Below, in pieces: positions 1 through 9,230 of a DNA stretch of 14,675 bases. The position numbers and the translations under genes were made by a program. Positions within the stretch are counted from its first letter, which is position 1. Each line of letters opens with the position of its first letter. The stretch is taken from positions 1-14,675 of the forward strand of contig JAOTYN010000043.1 in assembly GCA_029861825.1 (NCBI GenBank), in the 5' to 3' direction. The notes beneath the pieces are model-generated. The model searched no databases, was not told the DNA's origin, and worked only from the letters and a program-made list of their open reading frames with translations. Source of the stretch: Cyclobacteriaceae bacterium (GTDB lineage: Bacteria > Bacteroidota > Bacteroidia > Cytophagales > Cyclobacteriaceae).

Positions 1-1
1 T

Positions 2-2374
2 ATTCTACAGATTTTTCCTCCAGTCGATACTACGGTGGTCAACAGCATGCGTACCCAACTTGACGATGCTATAAAAAAGGCCGCTATTGCCATTCAATTT
101 CACAAGAATAGCGACTGGGTGGACGACAGTTATGTATTAATCGGAAGGGCAAAGTACTACGACAGCAAGTTCGAGGAAGCAATAGAGACTTTCAAATATG
201 TCAATACCATAAGTAAAGACGATCAGAGCGCCAATCACGCCGGATTGGTAGCTCTAATGCGCACCTACATTGATCATGGAGAGCTAAACAATGCTATTGC
301 CGTTTCGGACTTTCTCAACAAGGAAGAATTAAATAAGAACAATCTTCAGGAGCTTCACTTAACCCGGGCTTACATGTTTCAAAAACGGGATGATCTGGAC
401 AACATGGTGCAGAACCTGGTTAATGCCGTGGAACTTATGACCCCGGCGGAAGGAAGTGCCAAGATCTATTTTATCATTGGCCAAGTCTATCAAACCTTAG
501 GCTTTGATGCCGAAGCCCATCGCAATTATCATAATTGTATAAAGAGCAACCCTTCCTATGAACTTTCGTTTTATGCCAGCTTAAACATGGCACAGGTATT
601 CGAGCTGGCCCGTAGCAACGATCTAAAAAAGGTGCGCCGTTATTACAAACGTATTCTTAAAGATTCCAAGAACAAGGAATTCAGAGATAAGATATTCTAC
701 GAAATGGCTGAATTTGAAATGAAACAGCAGCATTTGGATCTGGCCATCGAATACTATGAATCTTCCGTAGCGGCAAGCATTAACAACAACCGGCAGAAGG
801 CTTATTCCTATCTTAAGCTGGGCTTGATCAACTATGATACCTTACGTGACTACCCCAAAGCAAAGGCTTATTACGACAGCACTATGATGGTGCTGCCCCA
901 GGATGAGCCCGATTACCTGGCAATTCAAGAGCGCCAAGTCATTCTTGAAGACTTCGTCGATCAGCTAAACACCATCGAGTTGCAGGACAGTTTGCTAACC
1001 TTAGCCTCTATGGACAGCATCACTTTAAGCGCCCTGCTGGACAGTGTGATCGTTCGCGAAGAGAGGGCCCGACTGGAAAAAGAAGAAAAAGAGAAAGAAC
1101 AACAAAGGCAGAGTTTGGGGCGCAGCACCAATAACGAGGAAGCATTCATCGCCGGACAACCTACAGGAGCGACCTGGTACTTTTACAATACTTCGGCTGT
1201 CAGTGCCGGGCAATCAGAATTCTTAAGAAGATGGGGGAACCGCTCGCTGGAAGATAATTGGAGACGTTCCAGCAAAGATGCCCGTATTACCATTGACGAC
1301 ACCGACGAAAACATCACCGAGACCGAGGAGGGTGTAGTGGAATCGGGACCAACTCCGGAAGAACTTAGAGCTACCCAGAAAGAGGCTTATTACCAGACGA
1401 TTCCCTTCACAGCCCTGGCGAAACACCAAGCCGATTCACTAATTGAATTGGCTTATTACAATCTGGGCAATATTTACAATTTTCAGCTCCAAGAAAAAGT
1501 GAACGCTGCCAGTACATTTGAAACCATGATCGATCGGTATCCCGGCACGGAATACAAACCGGAAATCCTGTATCAATTGTATTTGATCTATCAAGATCTG
1601 GGGTCGGATAAATCCGAACTCTACCGAGAGCAATTGCTGAGTGATTTTCCTAATTCCACTTTTGCCAAAACCCTGATCAATCCCAATTTTAAACAGGAAA
1701 ATGACGCACTGGCAGAACAAATGCGGCAGGACTACAAAGTGGCCTATGGCCTTTATCAGCAGAAATTCTATGATAGCGCAGCTTACGTGCTCAAAACCAG
1801 CATCCAACAACATCCTGAGAACAGCTTTACAGACAACCTAAAGCTATTAAAGATCTTGATTGAGGGACACGGGGGCAGTCTGCATATATACCGCTTTCAA
1901 TTGCAGGAATTTCTAAAGGAGTATCCTGAAAGCGACGTTAACGAATACGCCCAGCAACTTTTAAAAAGCGCCCAGGAATTACCCCTAAAGCTGGCCAATC
2001 TGGGAGGTGCTACCTTCCAGCAGAACTTAAACGATAGCCATATTTTTGTGATGGTTTATCCCCGGGACAAAGCCAATTCCAATTTGGCCCAATCGTTTGA
2101 CCAATTCAATGCTTCTAATTTTGAAGGACAAGAGCTAACAGCATCTTCGCTGATCTTTAACGATCAGCATGCTTTGGTGCTGGTACAGGCTTTTGGTAGT
2201 AAAACGCAAGCCCTAAAATACTATGAGAAACTGGTATTATCGGACTTGTTGGCTAATTTTGATAAGCAGGAGGTCAATAATTTCGTGATAACGGAGGAGA
2301 ACTTCGAGATCTTCTACCAAACCAAGGATCTGGAGGGATATCGTTCATTTTTTAGTAATTTTTATTTAGAGTGA
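2..2374 (+). CDS. sprE: T9SS/gliding TPR lipoprotein SprE (PorW), 5'-truncated by window edge
   Basis: The reading frame is open from base 2 to the TGA at 2372-2374, about 790 residues. GTG at 35 and ATG at 47 are internal codons, because the frame continues upstream without a stop. The missing N-terminus should carry the lipoprotein signal; from memory, full-length family members have roughly 870 residues. TPR-like helical pairs are visible at about nt 120-215 (DDSYVLIGRAKYY), 460-560 (AKIYFIIGQVYQ), 690-780, 800-900 and 1430-1610 (ELAYYNLGNIYNF). A highly charged, Lys/Glu-rich, probably coiled or disordered linker lies at about nt 1050-1130. The C-terminal part (about nt 2030-2371) is a separate non-TPR domain with alternating hydrophobic strands (HIFVMVYPRD). 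Known for the family: SprE in Flavobacterium and PorW in Porphyromonas are needed for T9SS secretion, and PorW contacts PorN and the translocon. The stop overlaps the next gene's start, so the two are probably cotranscribed. Identification rests on overall architecture and recalled family sequence. Confidence 0.85.
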   Translation: MLQIFPPVDTTVVNSMRTQLDDAIKKAAIAIQFHKNSDWVDDSYVLIGRAKYYDSKFEEAIETFKYVNTISKDDQSANHAGLVALMRTYIDHGELNNAIAVSDFLNKEELNKNNLQELHLTRAYMFQKRDDLDNMVQNLVNAVELMTPAEGSAKIYFIIGQVYQTLGFDAEAHRNYHNCIKSNPSYELSFYASLNMAQVFELARSNDLKKVRRYYKRILKDSKNKEFRDKIFYEMAEFEMKQQHLDLAIEYYESSVAASINNNRQKAYSYLKLGLINYDTLRDYPKAKAYYDSTMMVLPQDEPDYLAIQERQVILEDFVDQLNTIELQDSLLTLASMDSITLSALLDSVIVREERARLEKEEKEKEQQRQSLGRSTNNEEAFIAGQPTGATWYFYNTSAVSAGQSEFLRRWGNRSLEDNWRRSSKDARITIDDTDENITETEEGVVESGPTPEELRATQKEAYYQTIPFTALAKHQADSLIELAYYNLGNIYNFQLQEKVNAASTFETMIDRYPGTEYKPEILYQLYLIYQDLGSDKSELYREQLLSDFPNSTFAKTLINPNFKQENDALAEQMRQDYKVAYGLYQQKFYDSAAYVLKTSIQQHPENSFTDNLKLLKILIEGHGGSLHIYRFQLQEFLKEYPESDVNEYAQQLLKSAQELPLKLANLGGATFQQNLNDSHIFVMVYPRDKANSNLAQSFDQFNASNFEGQELTASSLIFNDQHALVLVQAFGSKTQALKYYEKLVLSDLLANFDKQEVNNFVITEENFEIFYQTKDLEGYRSFFSNFYLE

Positions 2375-4695
2375 TGACTAAAGCTAAATCAAAGAAATCA
2401 AAGGTCTCAGTTACTTGGCTGCCCCGGCTTTTAAAAGCCATGTGGATCTGCTTTGGATTGTTCTTACTGTTCATCTTCCTGTACGTCTTTGCCGTAAAGG
2501 GTGATTGGTTTGGTTTATTCGGTGGAATGCCCAGTGTAAAAGCATTGGAAAATCCGGAAAACGAATTGGCTTCCGAGCTTTATTCGTCAGACAATGAGTT
2601 ACTGGGGAAATACTTCAGACCTAATAGTAACCGGTCTCCGGCACGATATGATGACCTAAGCCCTAATTTGGTGCACGCCCTCAAAGCCACTGAGGATATC
2701 CGCTTTGAGGAACATTCCGGGATAGACCCAAAGAGTATTCTGCGAGCAGTAGCGGGGGTTGTGACCTTCAATCGAAAAGGTGGTGGCAGTACTTTGTCAC
2801 AGCAATTGGCCAAGAACCTTTTTCAAACCCGGGGAGAAGACTATGACGGTACTTTAATGCGGGTGATTAAGAATAACGACATAAAAACCATTGTTCAGAA
2901 ATCCAAGGAGTGGATCATTTCTGTGGAACTTGAAAAGAACTTTACCAAGGATGAGATCCTGGCCATGTACTTGAACACTGTGGACTTTGGAGGCAACACC
3001 TTTGGAATTAAGGTAGCTTCCCGCACCTTCTTTAACACCACTCCCGATAGTCTTAGCGTACAGGAAGCGGCCGTTTTGGTAGGATTAGTGCAAGCCCCTT
3101 CCTTCTACAATCCTGTACGAAACCCTGAAAATTCCACCACTAGAAGAAATGTAGTACTAGCACAAATGGCCAAGTACCAATACATTTCGGAAAACATGCT
3201 GGATTCAATTACTGCCTTACCTATTGAAATAGACTATGAAGTTCAAAACCAAAATGTAGGCCTGGCCACCTACTTCCGCACGGTAACCGGCAATTTCCTA
3301 AGAGATTGGGCAGAGGCTAATGGGCACGACTTATATGGCGATGGCCTTAAGATCTACACCACCATTGACAGTAAGTTGCAGCAATATGCCGAGGAAGCAA
3401 TGGCCGAGAATATGAAACCCCTGCAGGAAAGGTTTGTGAAACACCTCAATGGCCGGGACCCCTGGGTTGATGAAAATAACTATGTGATAAAAGATTTTTT
3501 GAAATCCAGTATGGCGCGTACCGAATTATTCCGCAACCTCCAGTCTAAATATGGTGAAGGAAATGACAGCATAGAAATTGTGCTTAATATGCCTAAGCCC
3601 ATGACCATCTTTTCATGGGGTGGGGAAATTGATACGGTAATGAGTTCCATTGATTCGTTGCGATACTATAAGCACTTTCTTCAAAGTGGGTTTATGGCCC
3701 AAGACCCCCATACCGGTCATATAAAGGCTTGGGTAGGTGGCATTAATCACAAGTATTTCAAATACGATCACGTCAAACAAGGTAAACGACAGCCTGGATC
3801 TACCTTCAAGCCCATCGTCTACACTACCGCCATTGAAAATGGTTACTCTCCTTGCTTTACATTATTGGATGCCAAGGTGACTTTTGACATACCAGGAGGT
3901 AAATGGAGCCCTGATAATGCCATGGGTAAATATACCGGCGAGCTTATGACTATACGCAAGGCCATGTCCAATTCAGTGAATTCTATTACCGCCAGTATGA
4001 TGCAAAAAGTAGGTCCTCCAGAAGTTGTAAAAATGGCGGAACGTCTGGGAATCCAAAGCAAGCTGGAAGCGGTCCCTGCCCTTTGTTTGGGGGTGAACGA
4101 CGTTTCGCTGTTCGAATTGGTAGGAGCTTACAGCACCTTCGTCAATAAGGGCACACACATCACCCCTTTCTTTATAACTCGAATAGAGGATAAGAACGGG
4201 AACATCCTGCAGGAGTTCCCTCCCAAGACCTTTGAAGCCATCAACGAAGAAACCGCTTACCTGATGATCCATATGTTAAAAGGAGCCATCGAGGAGGAAG
4301 GTGGTGCCGGATTGGGTCTTAGTTATGAAGTGCGCAGTGGCAACGAGATCGGAGCAAAAACCGGAACTACCCAGAATGCTTCCGACGGTTGGTTTGTGGG
4401 AGTTACCAAAGACCTGGTGGCGGGGGCCTGGGTAGGTGGAGATGACCGTAGCATACACTTCCGTGATTGGCCTTCTGGTCAAGGATCCCGAACAGCCAGA
4501 CCCATATGGAATACGTTCATGGAAAAGATATACACCGACAAGTCGACCGGTATAGAGAAAGGACCATTCCCCAGGCCACTGCGAAGATTATCAGTGGAAA
4601 TCGACTGTGATCAATATCAGGATCTGAATGCTGCATCTGATTCGCTCAATGTAGATCTGCCGAAAAACAACACCAATGTGGATGACATCCGGTAA
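2374..4695 (+). CDS. mrcA: Class A penicillin-binding protein (PBP1A-type, bifunctional transglycosylase/transpeptidase)
   Basis: A 773-residue protein that polymerises lipid II into glycan strands and crosslinks the stem peptides, anchored in the inner membrane. A basic N-terminus (KAKSKKSK) precedes one membrane segment at about residues 20-41. The GT51 domain follows: catalytic Glu107 in the TEDIRFEEHSG motif, GGSTLSQQLAKNLF at about 137-150, and the EKNFTKDEILAMYLN helix. The transpeptidase domain has the nucleophile Ser476 in S-T-F-K, the S-V-N triad at 534-536 and K-T-G-T-T at 662-666. All catalytic motifs are intact. I chose ATG 2374 over GTG 2371: it gives a TGATG stop/start overlap with sprE, which suggests translational coupling. 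uvrC follows after 15 bases. It could equally be called PBP1C/PBP2-like by some pipelines, but domain order and motif spacing fit PBP1A. Confidence 0.95.
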   Translation: MTKAKSKKSKVSVTWLPRLLKAMWICFGLFLLFIFLYVFAVKGDWFGLFGGMPSVKALENPENELASELYSSDNELLGKYFRPNSNRSPARYDDLSPNLVHALKATEDIRFEEHSGIDPKSILRAVAGVVTFNRKGGGSTLSQQLAKNLFQTRGEDYDGTLMRVIKNNDIKTIVQKSKEWIISVELEKNFTKDEILAMYLNTVDFGGNTFGIKVASRTFFNTTPDSLSVQEAAVLVGLVQAPSFYNPVRNPENSTTRRNVVLAQMAKYQYISENMLDSITALPIEIDYEVQNQNVGLATYFRTVTGNFLRDWAEANGHDLYGDGLKIYTTIDSKLQQYAEEAMAENMKPLQERFVKHLNGRDPWVDENNYVIKDFLKSSMARTELFRNLQSKYGEGNDSIEIVLNMPKPMTIFSWGGEIDTVMSSIDSLRYYKHFLQSGFMAQDPHTGHIKAWVGGINHKYFKYDHVKQGKRQPGSTFKPIVYTTAIENGYSPCFTLLDAKVTFDIPGGKWSPDNAMGKYTGELMTIRKAMSNSVNSITASMMQKVGPPEVVKMAERLGIQSKLEAVPALCLGVNDVSLFELVGAYSTFVNKGTHITPFFITRIEDKNGNILQEFPPKTFEAINEETAYLMIHMLKGAIEEEGGAGLGLSYEVRSGNEIGAKTGTTQNASDGWFVGVTKDLVAGAWVGGDDRSIHFRDWPSGQGSRTARPIWNTFMEKIYTDKSTGIEKGPFPRPLRRLSVEIDCDQYQDLNAASDSLNVDLPKNNTNVDDIR

Positions 4696-4710
4696 CAGCT
4701 TAGAAAATAA

Positions 4711-6510
4711 ATGGCTGAGCCCTCATACAGTAAAGAACAGGTAAACAGGTTGCCTAACCAGCCCGGGGTATACCGGTTTCTGGATAAAGAACATCAAGTA
4801 ATATATGTTGGAAAAGCCAAAGACCTTAAAAAGAGGGTCAGTAGCTATTTCAATAAATCCAGTGCTCCCAATCGCAAAACCCTGCGCATGGTATGGGAGG
4901 TTTCCACCATTGAATACACTATAGTCAATTCTGAATTTGATGCCCTGTTGCTGGAAAACAATCTTATTAAACAGTACCAGCCCAAGTACAATATCCGACT
5001 TAAGGATGACAAGAGCTTCCCTTACATATGGATCCCCGACGAGCGCTTTCCCAGGATAATTCCCATTCGCAACAAGCACAATTACCAAGGGGGAACCTTT
5101 TTCGGGCCCTACGCGAACGTGGTGGCCATGAAAAGCGTGTTGGACCTGTTGAGGAAATTATACACCATTCGCACTTGCAAATACAATCTCAGCGAAGAAA
5201 ACATTCGAAAAGGTAAGTTCAAGGTATGCTTAGAGTACCATTTGGGCAATTGTCAGGGACCGTGCGAAGGGTTACAATCAGAGGATGTCTACAAACAGGA
5301 TATTGAACAGGCCGTTAATGTGCTAAAAGGACGTTTGGGTTTGGTGAAGTCATATTTCAAAGAGAGAATGTTGGAAGCATCGGGAGAACTAAATTTTGAA
5401 TTAGCCCACCGGATGAAGGAACGCCTGGAACTGCTGGAAAAATTCCAGGCACGTACCACTATTGTTAATCCCAAGATGAGTGAGGTGGATGTGTGCTGTA
5501 TTTATTCCGATGAAAAATTATTCTTCATCAACTACATGAAGATCCGTAATGGAGCCATTGAACTGAGTCAATCCTCTGAAATCAGAAAGAAACTGGACGA
5601 GCCGGATGAGGAAGTTTTACCTCGGGTATTGTTTGAGTTAAGACAGCGCTACAAAAGTAAGTCCCGGGAAGTATTGGTTAACATCCCTTTGCAGCTAGAT
5701 CTGGAAGAAGTATCGGTTATGGTGCCTAAGATCGGCGATAAAAAGAAACTGGTGGATCTGGGACTTAAGAATGTCCTGTACCACAAGAAGAAATTCTATG
5801 AAAGTAAGGAGCAGGAGAAAGACAAAAAGGACCGTATCCTGCAAATATTACAAAAAGATCTAAGTCTGAAATCCCTTCCCCGGCGAATTGAATGTTTTGA
5901 CAACTCCAATATTCAGGGAGCTTATCCGGTAGCTTCCATGGTACATTTTTACAACGGTAAACCCGCTAAAAAAGAGTACCGTCATTATAATATAAAAACC
6001 GTGGAGGGCCCGGATGATTTTGCCTCCATGAATGAAGTTACCCTGCGCCGCTACAAACGGTTGCTCAAGGAAGACAAACCCTTGCCCCATCTGATCGTGA
6101 TTGACGGAGGTAAGGGACAGTTAAACGCTGCTTGTCAGGCCCTAAAAGAGATTGGCTTATACGGAACCATTCCCATAATCGGCATTGCTAAAAGGCTGGA
6201 AGAAATTTACTTCCCCCATGATCAGTACCCGGTATATATCGACAAGAAATCTCCATCGTTAAGATTATTACAGCATCTGAGAGATGAAGCCCACCGCTTC
6301 GCCATAACCTTTCACCGCAACCAACGCAGTCGTAAGAGTTTTGGAACGGAATTGGAGGAGATCCCCGGCATTGGAGAACAAAGTGCTAACCGCTTGTTGC
6401 GAAAATTCAAATCCATAAAGAAGATCAAAGCGGCCAGGGAGAACGACCTGGCGGTAGTGGTAGGAATTGCCAAAGCTCAAAAGATCCGGGAGTATTTTAA
6501 GGGAATGTAG
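4711..6510 (+). CDS. uvrC: Excinuclease ABC subunit C (UvrC)
   Basis: A 599-residue nuclease that makes both incisions in nucleotide excision repair after loading by UvrA/UvrB. The N-terminal GIY-YIG domain is visible: GVY (Tyr21), IYVGKAKDLKKR (Tyr32, Arg42). A UVR motif that binds UvrB lies at about residues 210-250 (LNFELAHRMKERLELLEKF). The C-terminal RNase H-like domain holds the expected acidic residues: Asp397 (CFDNSNIQG), Asp436 (PDDFASMNEV), Asp465 (IDGGKGQ) and His535 (ITFHR), matching E. coli D399, D438, D466 and H538 as I recall them. A helix-hairpin-helix pair (IPGIGEQSANRLL) is at about 549-595. Length is normal and all catalytic residues are present. The ATG lies 15 bases after the PBP stop without a recognisable Shine-Dalgarno, so it is probably the last gene of the sprE-PBP-uvrC unit. 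Confidence 0.98.
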   Translation: MAEPSYSKEQVNRLPNQPGVYRFLDKEHQVIYVGKAKDLKKRVSSYFNKSSAPNRKTLRMVWEVSTIEYTIVNSEFDALLLENNLIKQYQPKYNIRLKDDKSFPYIWIPDERFPRIIPIRNKHNYQGGTFFGPYANVVAMKSVLDLLRKLYTIRTCKYNLSEENIRKGKFKVCLEYHLGNCQGPCEGLQSEDVYKQDIEQAVNVLKGRLGLVKSYFKERMLEASGELNFELAHRMKERLELLEKFQARTTIVNPKMSEVDVCCIYSDEKLFFINYMKIRNGAIELSQSSEIRKKLDEPDEEVLPRVLFELRQRYKSKSREVLVNIPLQLDLEEVSVMVPKIGDKKKLVDLGLKNVLYHKKKFYESKEQEKDKKDRILQILQKDLSLKSLPRRIECFDNSNIQGAYPVASMVHFYNGKPAKKEYRHYNIKTVEGPDDFASMNEVTLRRYKRLLKEDKPLPHLIVIDGGKGQLNAACQALKEIGLYGTIPIIGIAKRLEEIYFPHDQYPVYIDKKSPSLRLLQHLRDEAHRFAITFHRNQRSRKSFGTELEEIPGIGEQSANRLLRKFKSIKKIKAARENDLAVVVGIAKAQKIREYFKGM

Positions 6511-6630
6511 CTGGCAGTGGCTGGTAATGTTGCCTGAATTGGCATAGAATGTGGCTCTACGCTGTTTTTACAGGTACCCACGAATGTAGAATCATAGAGA
6601 CGCATGTTCGTGTACCGTCGGCCCATAAAA

Positions 6631-6659
6631 AAAGGAGGCGCCAAATGACGACCTCCTTT
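6631..6659 (-). terminator. Intrinsic terminator of the gldKLMN operon
   Basis: AAAGGAGG at 6631-6638 pairs perfectly with CCTCCTTT at 6652-6659 across a 13-base loop. On the minus strand the stem is followed directly by a run of T (complement of the A run at 6627-6633), the standard Rho-independent layout. It lies 33 bases beyond the gldN stop. On the plus strand the hairpin is followed only by TTTATTG, so it may also stop uvrC transcripts, but less convincingly. The rest of the 182-base convergent gap (6511-6692) holds nothing else I can identify. Confidence 0.85.
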
Positions 6660-6692
6660 ATTGCATCTATATATAATCTAAATGAGCAAAAA

Positions 6693-7598
6693 TTAGTATT
6701 CCCAAAGTTCGTGTTCCAATTCCAAGAGCTCCTGCTCTATCCTTTGTGAAGCAATTAATCCGTCTTTGGGACTAGAATTATAGATATCTGAAATATAAGA
6801 ATCCTCAGGGTTTGCTACTTTGATCAAACGGGCACTGAACAACCTCAGCAAAAATGCATCTGCCAGGTTTTTGTGCTCAGCACTGTTTTGAGGATTAAAC
6901 CAAAGTGCCTCTTCGGGCATGCTGCGGAAAAGCTTCTCCAAATCTTTATATTTGAAAGTAGCTACTTCTCGCTGCAGTCCAGTTTCCGGGAATTTCTCAG
7001 CAGGCAATATCAGCTTGATACTCTGGATATCGTAGAATAAACGACTGCGTCTTTTGTCAAACAACCAGTCCTCCACGATTTCCAATACTGAGATATCACT
7101 CGGGAAGAAGAAATCGGTAGATGTAGCCTCGGTAGCCGCATCCTCTTTGCTTTCTTCATCACCCCAGCCACTATCACCTTCGTCTTCCCAGCCGGCGCCT
7201 TCATCGCCCCAGCCGTCATCCTCGGAAAAACCCATGGCCTTTTCTTCTTCGGTCAGTTCATCACCGCCGTAAGCAGGCATCTTAAGGTTTTCCAAGAATT
7301 CCTCCTTGGACATTCTGGTTAGAAGGGAATCGTTCTTGTAAGGGAACAACACACCAGCATTCACCGCTTCAATAATGATCTTAGTGATCTCATTGTTGTA
7401 AGCGAAGAAGGATCGGTTTTGCTTTTCCTTCAAGTCCATACGACGCCATAGTTTTTTCTTATACATGATGTCGTAATCGGGGATTCCCGCCGTGGAATTA
7501 TGATTTACATAATTCGCTGTTTCCTGAGCTTGCACAGGGCTACTAGCGCCCAAAGCCGCTAAGAAAACCAACACGAGTACATAACTTAATTGCTTCAT
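6693..7598 (-). CDS. gldN: Type IX secretion ring protein GldN (PorN)
   Basis: A 301-residue periplasmic protein, last gene of the cluster. A Sec signal peptide is clear (hydrophobic residues 6-20, likely cleavage after VQA at 22-24). The mature start has the family-like WRRMDLKEKQN segment. The central block (about 170-240: LEIVEDWLFDKRRSRLFYDIQSIKL) and the C-terminal LEHELWEY resemble the GldN end EHDMWNY as I recall it from Flavobacterium. Residues about 113-160 form a very acidic low-complexity insert with three copies of W-[GE]-D-E (130-133, 137-140, 145-148). Known for the family: GldN/PorN binds the lipoprotein GldK/PorK to build the large periplasmic ring and contacts GldM. The start follows gldM by 12 bases after a double TAA; the context AGGTGATATGAA resembles that of gldK. 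Confidence 0.93.
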   Translation of the reverse strand: MKQLSYVLVLVFLAALGASSPVQAQETANYVNHNSTAGIPDYDIMYKKKLWRRMDLKEKQNRSFFAYNNEITKIIIEAVNAGVLFPYKNDSLLTRMSKEEFLENLKMPAYGGDELTEEEKAMGFSEDDGWGDEGAGWEDEGDSGWGDEESKEDAATEATSTDFFFPSDISVLEIVEDWLFDKRRSRLFYDIQSIKLILPAEKFPETGLQREVATFKYKDLEKLFRSMPEEALWFNPQNSAEHKNLADAFLLRLFSARLIKVANPEDSYISDIYNSSPKDGLIASQRIEQELLELEHELWEY

Positions 7599-7610
7599 AT
7601 CACCTATTTA

Positions 7611-9185
7611 TTAATTCAGTGGAACGTTAAAAAATACGTTACCCACATTTACATTCTCGGTCTTACCTTGGAAGTTCATTCGAGATACTCGCTTCACTTC
7701 TACCACAATACGGTCACCAGGCTTAGCTTTCTGCATCATATTACCTACGGCCATAGACTCTTTAGTCACTTTGGCTGGAGGGGCTACCGGGCGTTTTCCA
7801 CGAGCTAAAGTAAGCTCCCATCCGGTTACTCGATAACGAGCATCTTTAGGCAAGAAAGTTTTGAAACTCTCATCGGGAATAGCCTTGATATTTATCTGAC
7901 GCAATGCACTGATGTTCTCTCCTTGTTTAACGTTTACTTCTTTACCTCTATTGTACAATTTAATAGTAGGCTTAGGTATACGTTTAACTCTGAAGTTTTC
8001 CGTTCCTAAAAGGTTTCCGCTATTATACACATTTAACTTTACTTCTGCGGCGTTTGGCACCACGGTAATTTGACCGGTTTTTGCGCCTCTTATAGTCTGT
8101 GCCCCAGAAGCCGTAAAGCTAGGGCTGTAAGCGGAACCCAGTTGTGGGCAGTTAATCTGCAGCTCATTTCCACAATTCAAGTACAGGGCCTGCACAGAGG
8201 CAGATTGTACTTGTATTACGGGCTTAGCTACAAAATATTCTATAGTATCTCTATATACACTGTCTTTCAATTCCACAGTGGCTATATAAGACTTCTTCGC
8301 GATACCATCTTTATCATAACCTCCACCGGAAGCGGTGAATGCGATCTTACCTTTTCCGCTTATTACCTCGATCTCCTTGCCATTAAAGGTCATGGCGGGG
8401 TTTTCAGCAGCAGATGATGAAGCAGCGATAAACAGGTCCGCTTCATACTTGGCACCGGCAGCTACTACCCTTGAATTAGGTAAGGCTACCAGGTTGATCT
8501 GGTCAAATTTCAAATCTTCAGCACCGACTTGACGGGCCAATTCTTCTAAGGCATCGGTTTCCCTACTGATGATCTCAGTTTGGAACTGACTGATAGTGGC
8601 CAATCCGGCTACCATAGGAGTCTGGTCAAACTGCAAGGTGGCAAAGTCCCTTTTTCTAGCATTCTTATCTTGCTTGAAAATCGGATGGTCCTTACCATCT
8701 AGGGCCAAGTCACCGTATTCATGACCGGTTTTACCTGTCAAGAATGTGGTATAGTCGTTCAATAAACCCTGCAACTTTTTACCTTCACCCTGCTTGATCA
8801 TCATATGGGCAATTTTTTCCATGTTTTTGATACCCTTGGGAGTAATGCCATCCTCTTCGTAACTACCAGTCTCTTCGATCATCCTCTTTTTGAGTTCATC
8901 TAGAGTGGCTAATACTTTCGAAGTTTCGATGCGCACTTCCTGAGCAGTAGTCAACACGGCTAAATCTTTAGCTCTTTCACCTGATTCTTTTACTGTACTT
9001 TCTATACGTGCAACAGTACCTCCATTCTTTTCTCCTCCGTCGTCCACGGATTGCTCCATGGTTCTGTTCATAAAGAGAAACTTTTCCAATACTGTATTAC
9101 TTACGTTCAAAGCAAGCAAAGCTGTAAGTACCAGGTACATCATCCCGATCATCTTTTGCCGGGGGGTTTCTTTAACTCCTGCCAT
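7611..9185 (-). CDS. gldM: T9SS/gliding motor protein GldM (PorM)
   Basis: A 524-residue inner-membrane protein with one N-terminal transmembrane helix (about 12-30, MIGMMYLVLTALLALNV) and a long periplasmic arm. Arg9 in KETPRQKM sits just before the helix; a conserved Arg here is reported to interact with a membrane Glu of GldL in the motor. After the helix comes a mainly helical domain (about 35-220), then beta-rich repeats to the end (IPKPTIKLYNRGKEV; the C-terminal part ends NVFFNVPLN). This fits the known four-domain periplasmic structure of GldM/PorM. Two cysteines are visible in LNCGNELQINCPQ. GldM reaches the GldK/N ring and is thought to transmit energy from the proton motive force. 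It sits 45 bases after gldL and 12 before gldN, clearly in one operon. Length is normal for the family. Confidence 0.97.
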   Translation of the reverse strand: MAGVKETPRQKMIGMMYLVLTALLALNVSNTVLEKFLFMNRTMEQSVDDGGEKNGGTVARIESTVKESGERAKDLAVLTTAQEVRIETSKVLATLDELKKRMIEETGSYEEDGITPKGIKNMEKIAHMMIKQGEGKKLQGLLNDYTTFLTGKTGHEYGDLALDGKDHPIFKQDKNARKRDFATLQFDQTPMVAGLATISQFQTEIISRETDALEELARQVGAEDLKFDQINLVALPNSRVVAAGAKYEADLFIAASSSAAENPAMTFNGKEIEVISGKGKIAFTASGGGYDKDGIAKKSYIATVELKDSVYRDTIEYFVAKPVIQVQSASVQALYLNCGNELQINCPQLGSAYSPSFTASGAQTIRGAKTGQITVVPNAAEVKLNVYNSGNLLGTENFRVKRIPKPTIKLYNRGKEVNVKQGENISALRQINIKAIPDESFKTFLPKDARYRVTGWELTLARGKRPVAPPAKVTKESMAVGNMMQKAKPGDRIVVEVKRVSRMNFQGKTENVNVGNVFFNVPLN

Positions 9186-9230
9186 CTTTGTATATTTTTA
9201 CTTTACCTGTTCAACAATGATTTGTAAAAA

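Noticed and set aside
1439..1813. Minus-strand 124-codon open frame within sprE
   Set aside because: It is a shadow of the TPR-coding frame; no motif, and the sprE frame is continuous through it.
6549..6749. Plus-strand 66-codon open frame between uvrC and gldN
   Set aside because: It runs through the terminator hairpin and into the 3' end of gldN, and the peptide has no recognisable feature.
8070..8417. Plus-strand 115-codon open frame inside gldM
   Set aside because: It is antisense to a complete, well-conserved gldM and shows no recognisable motif; its composition is that of a complement frame.
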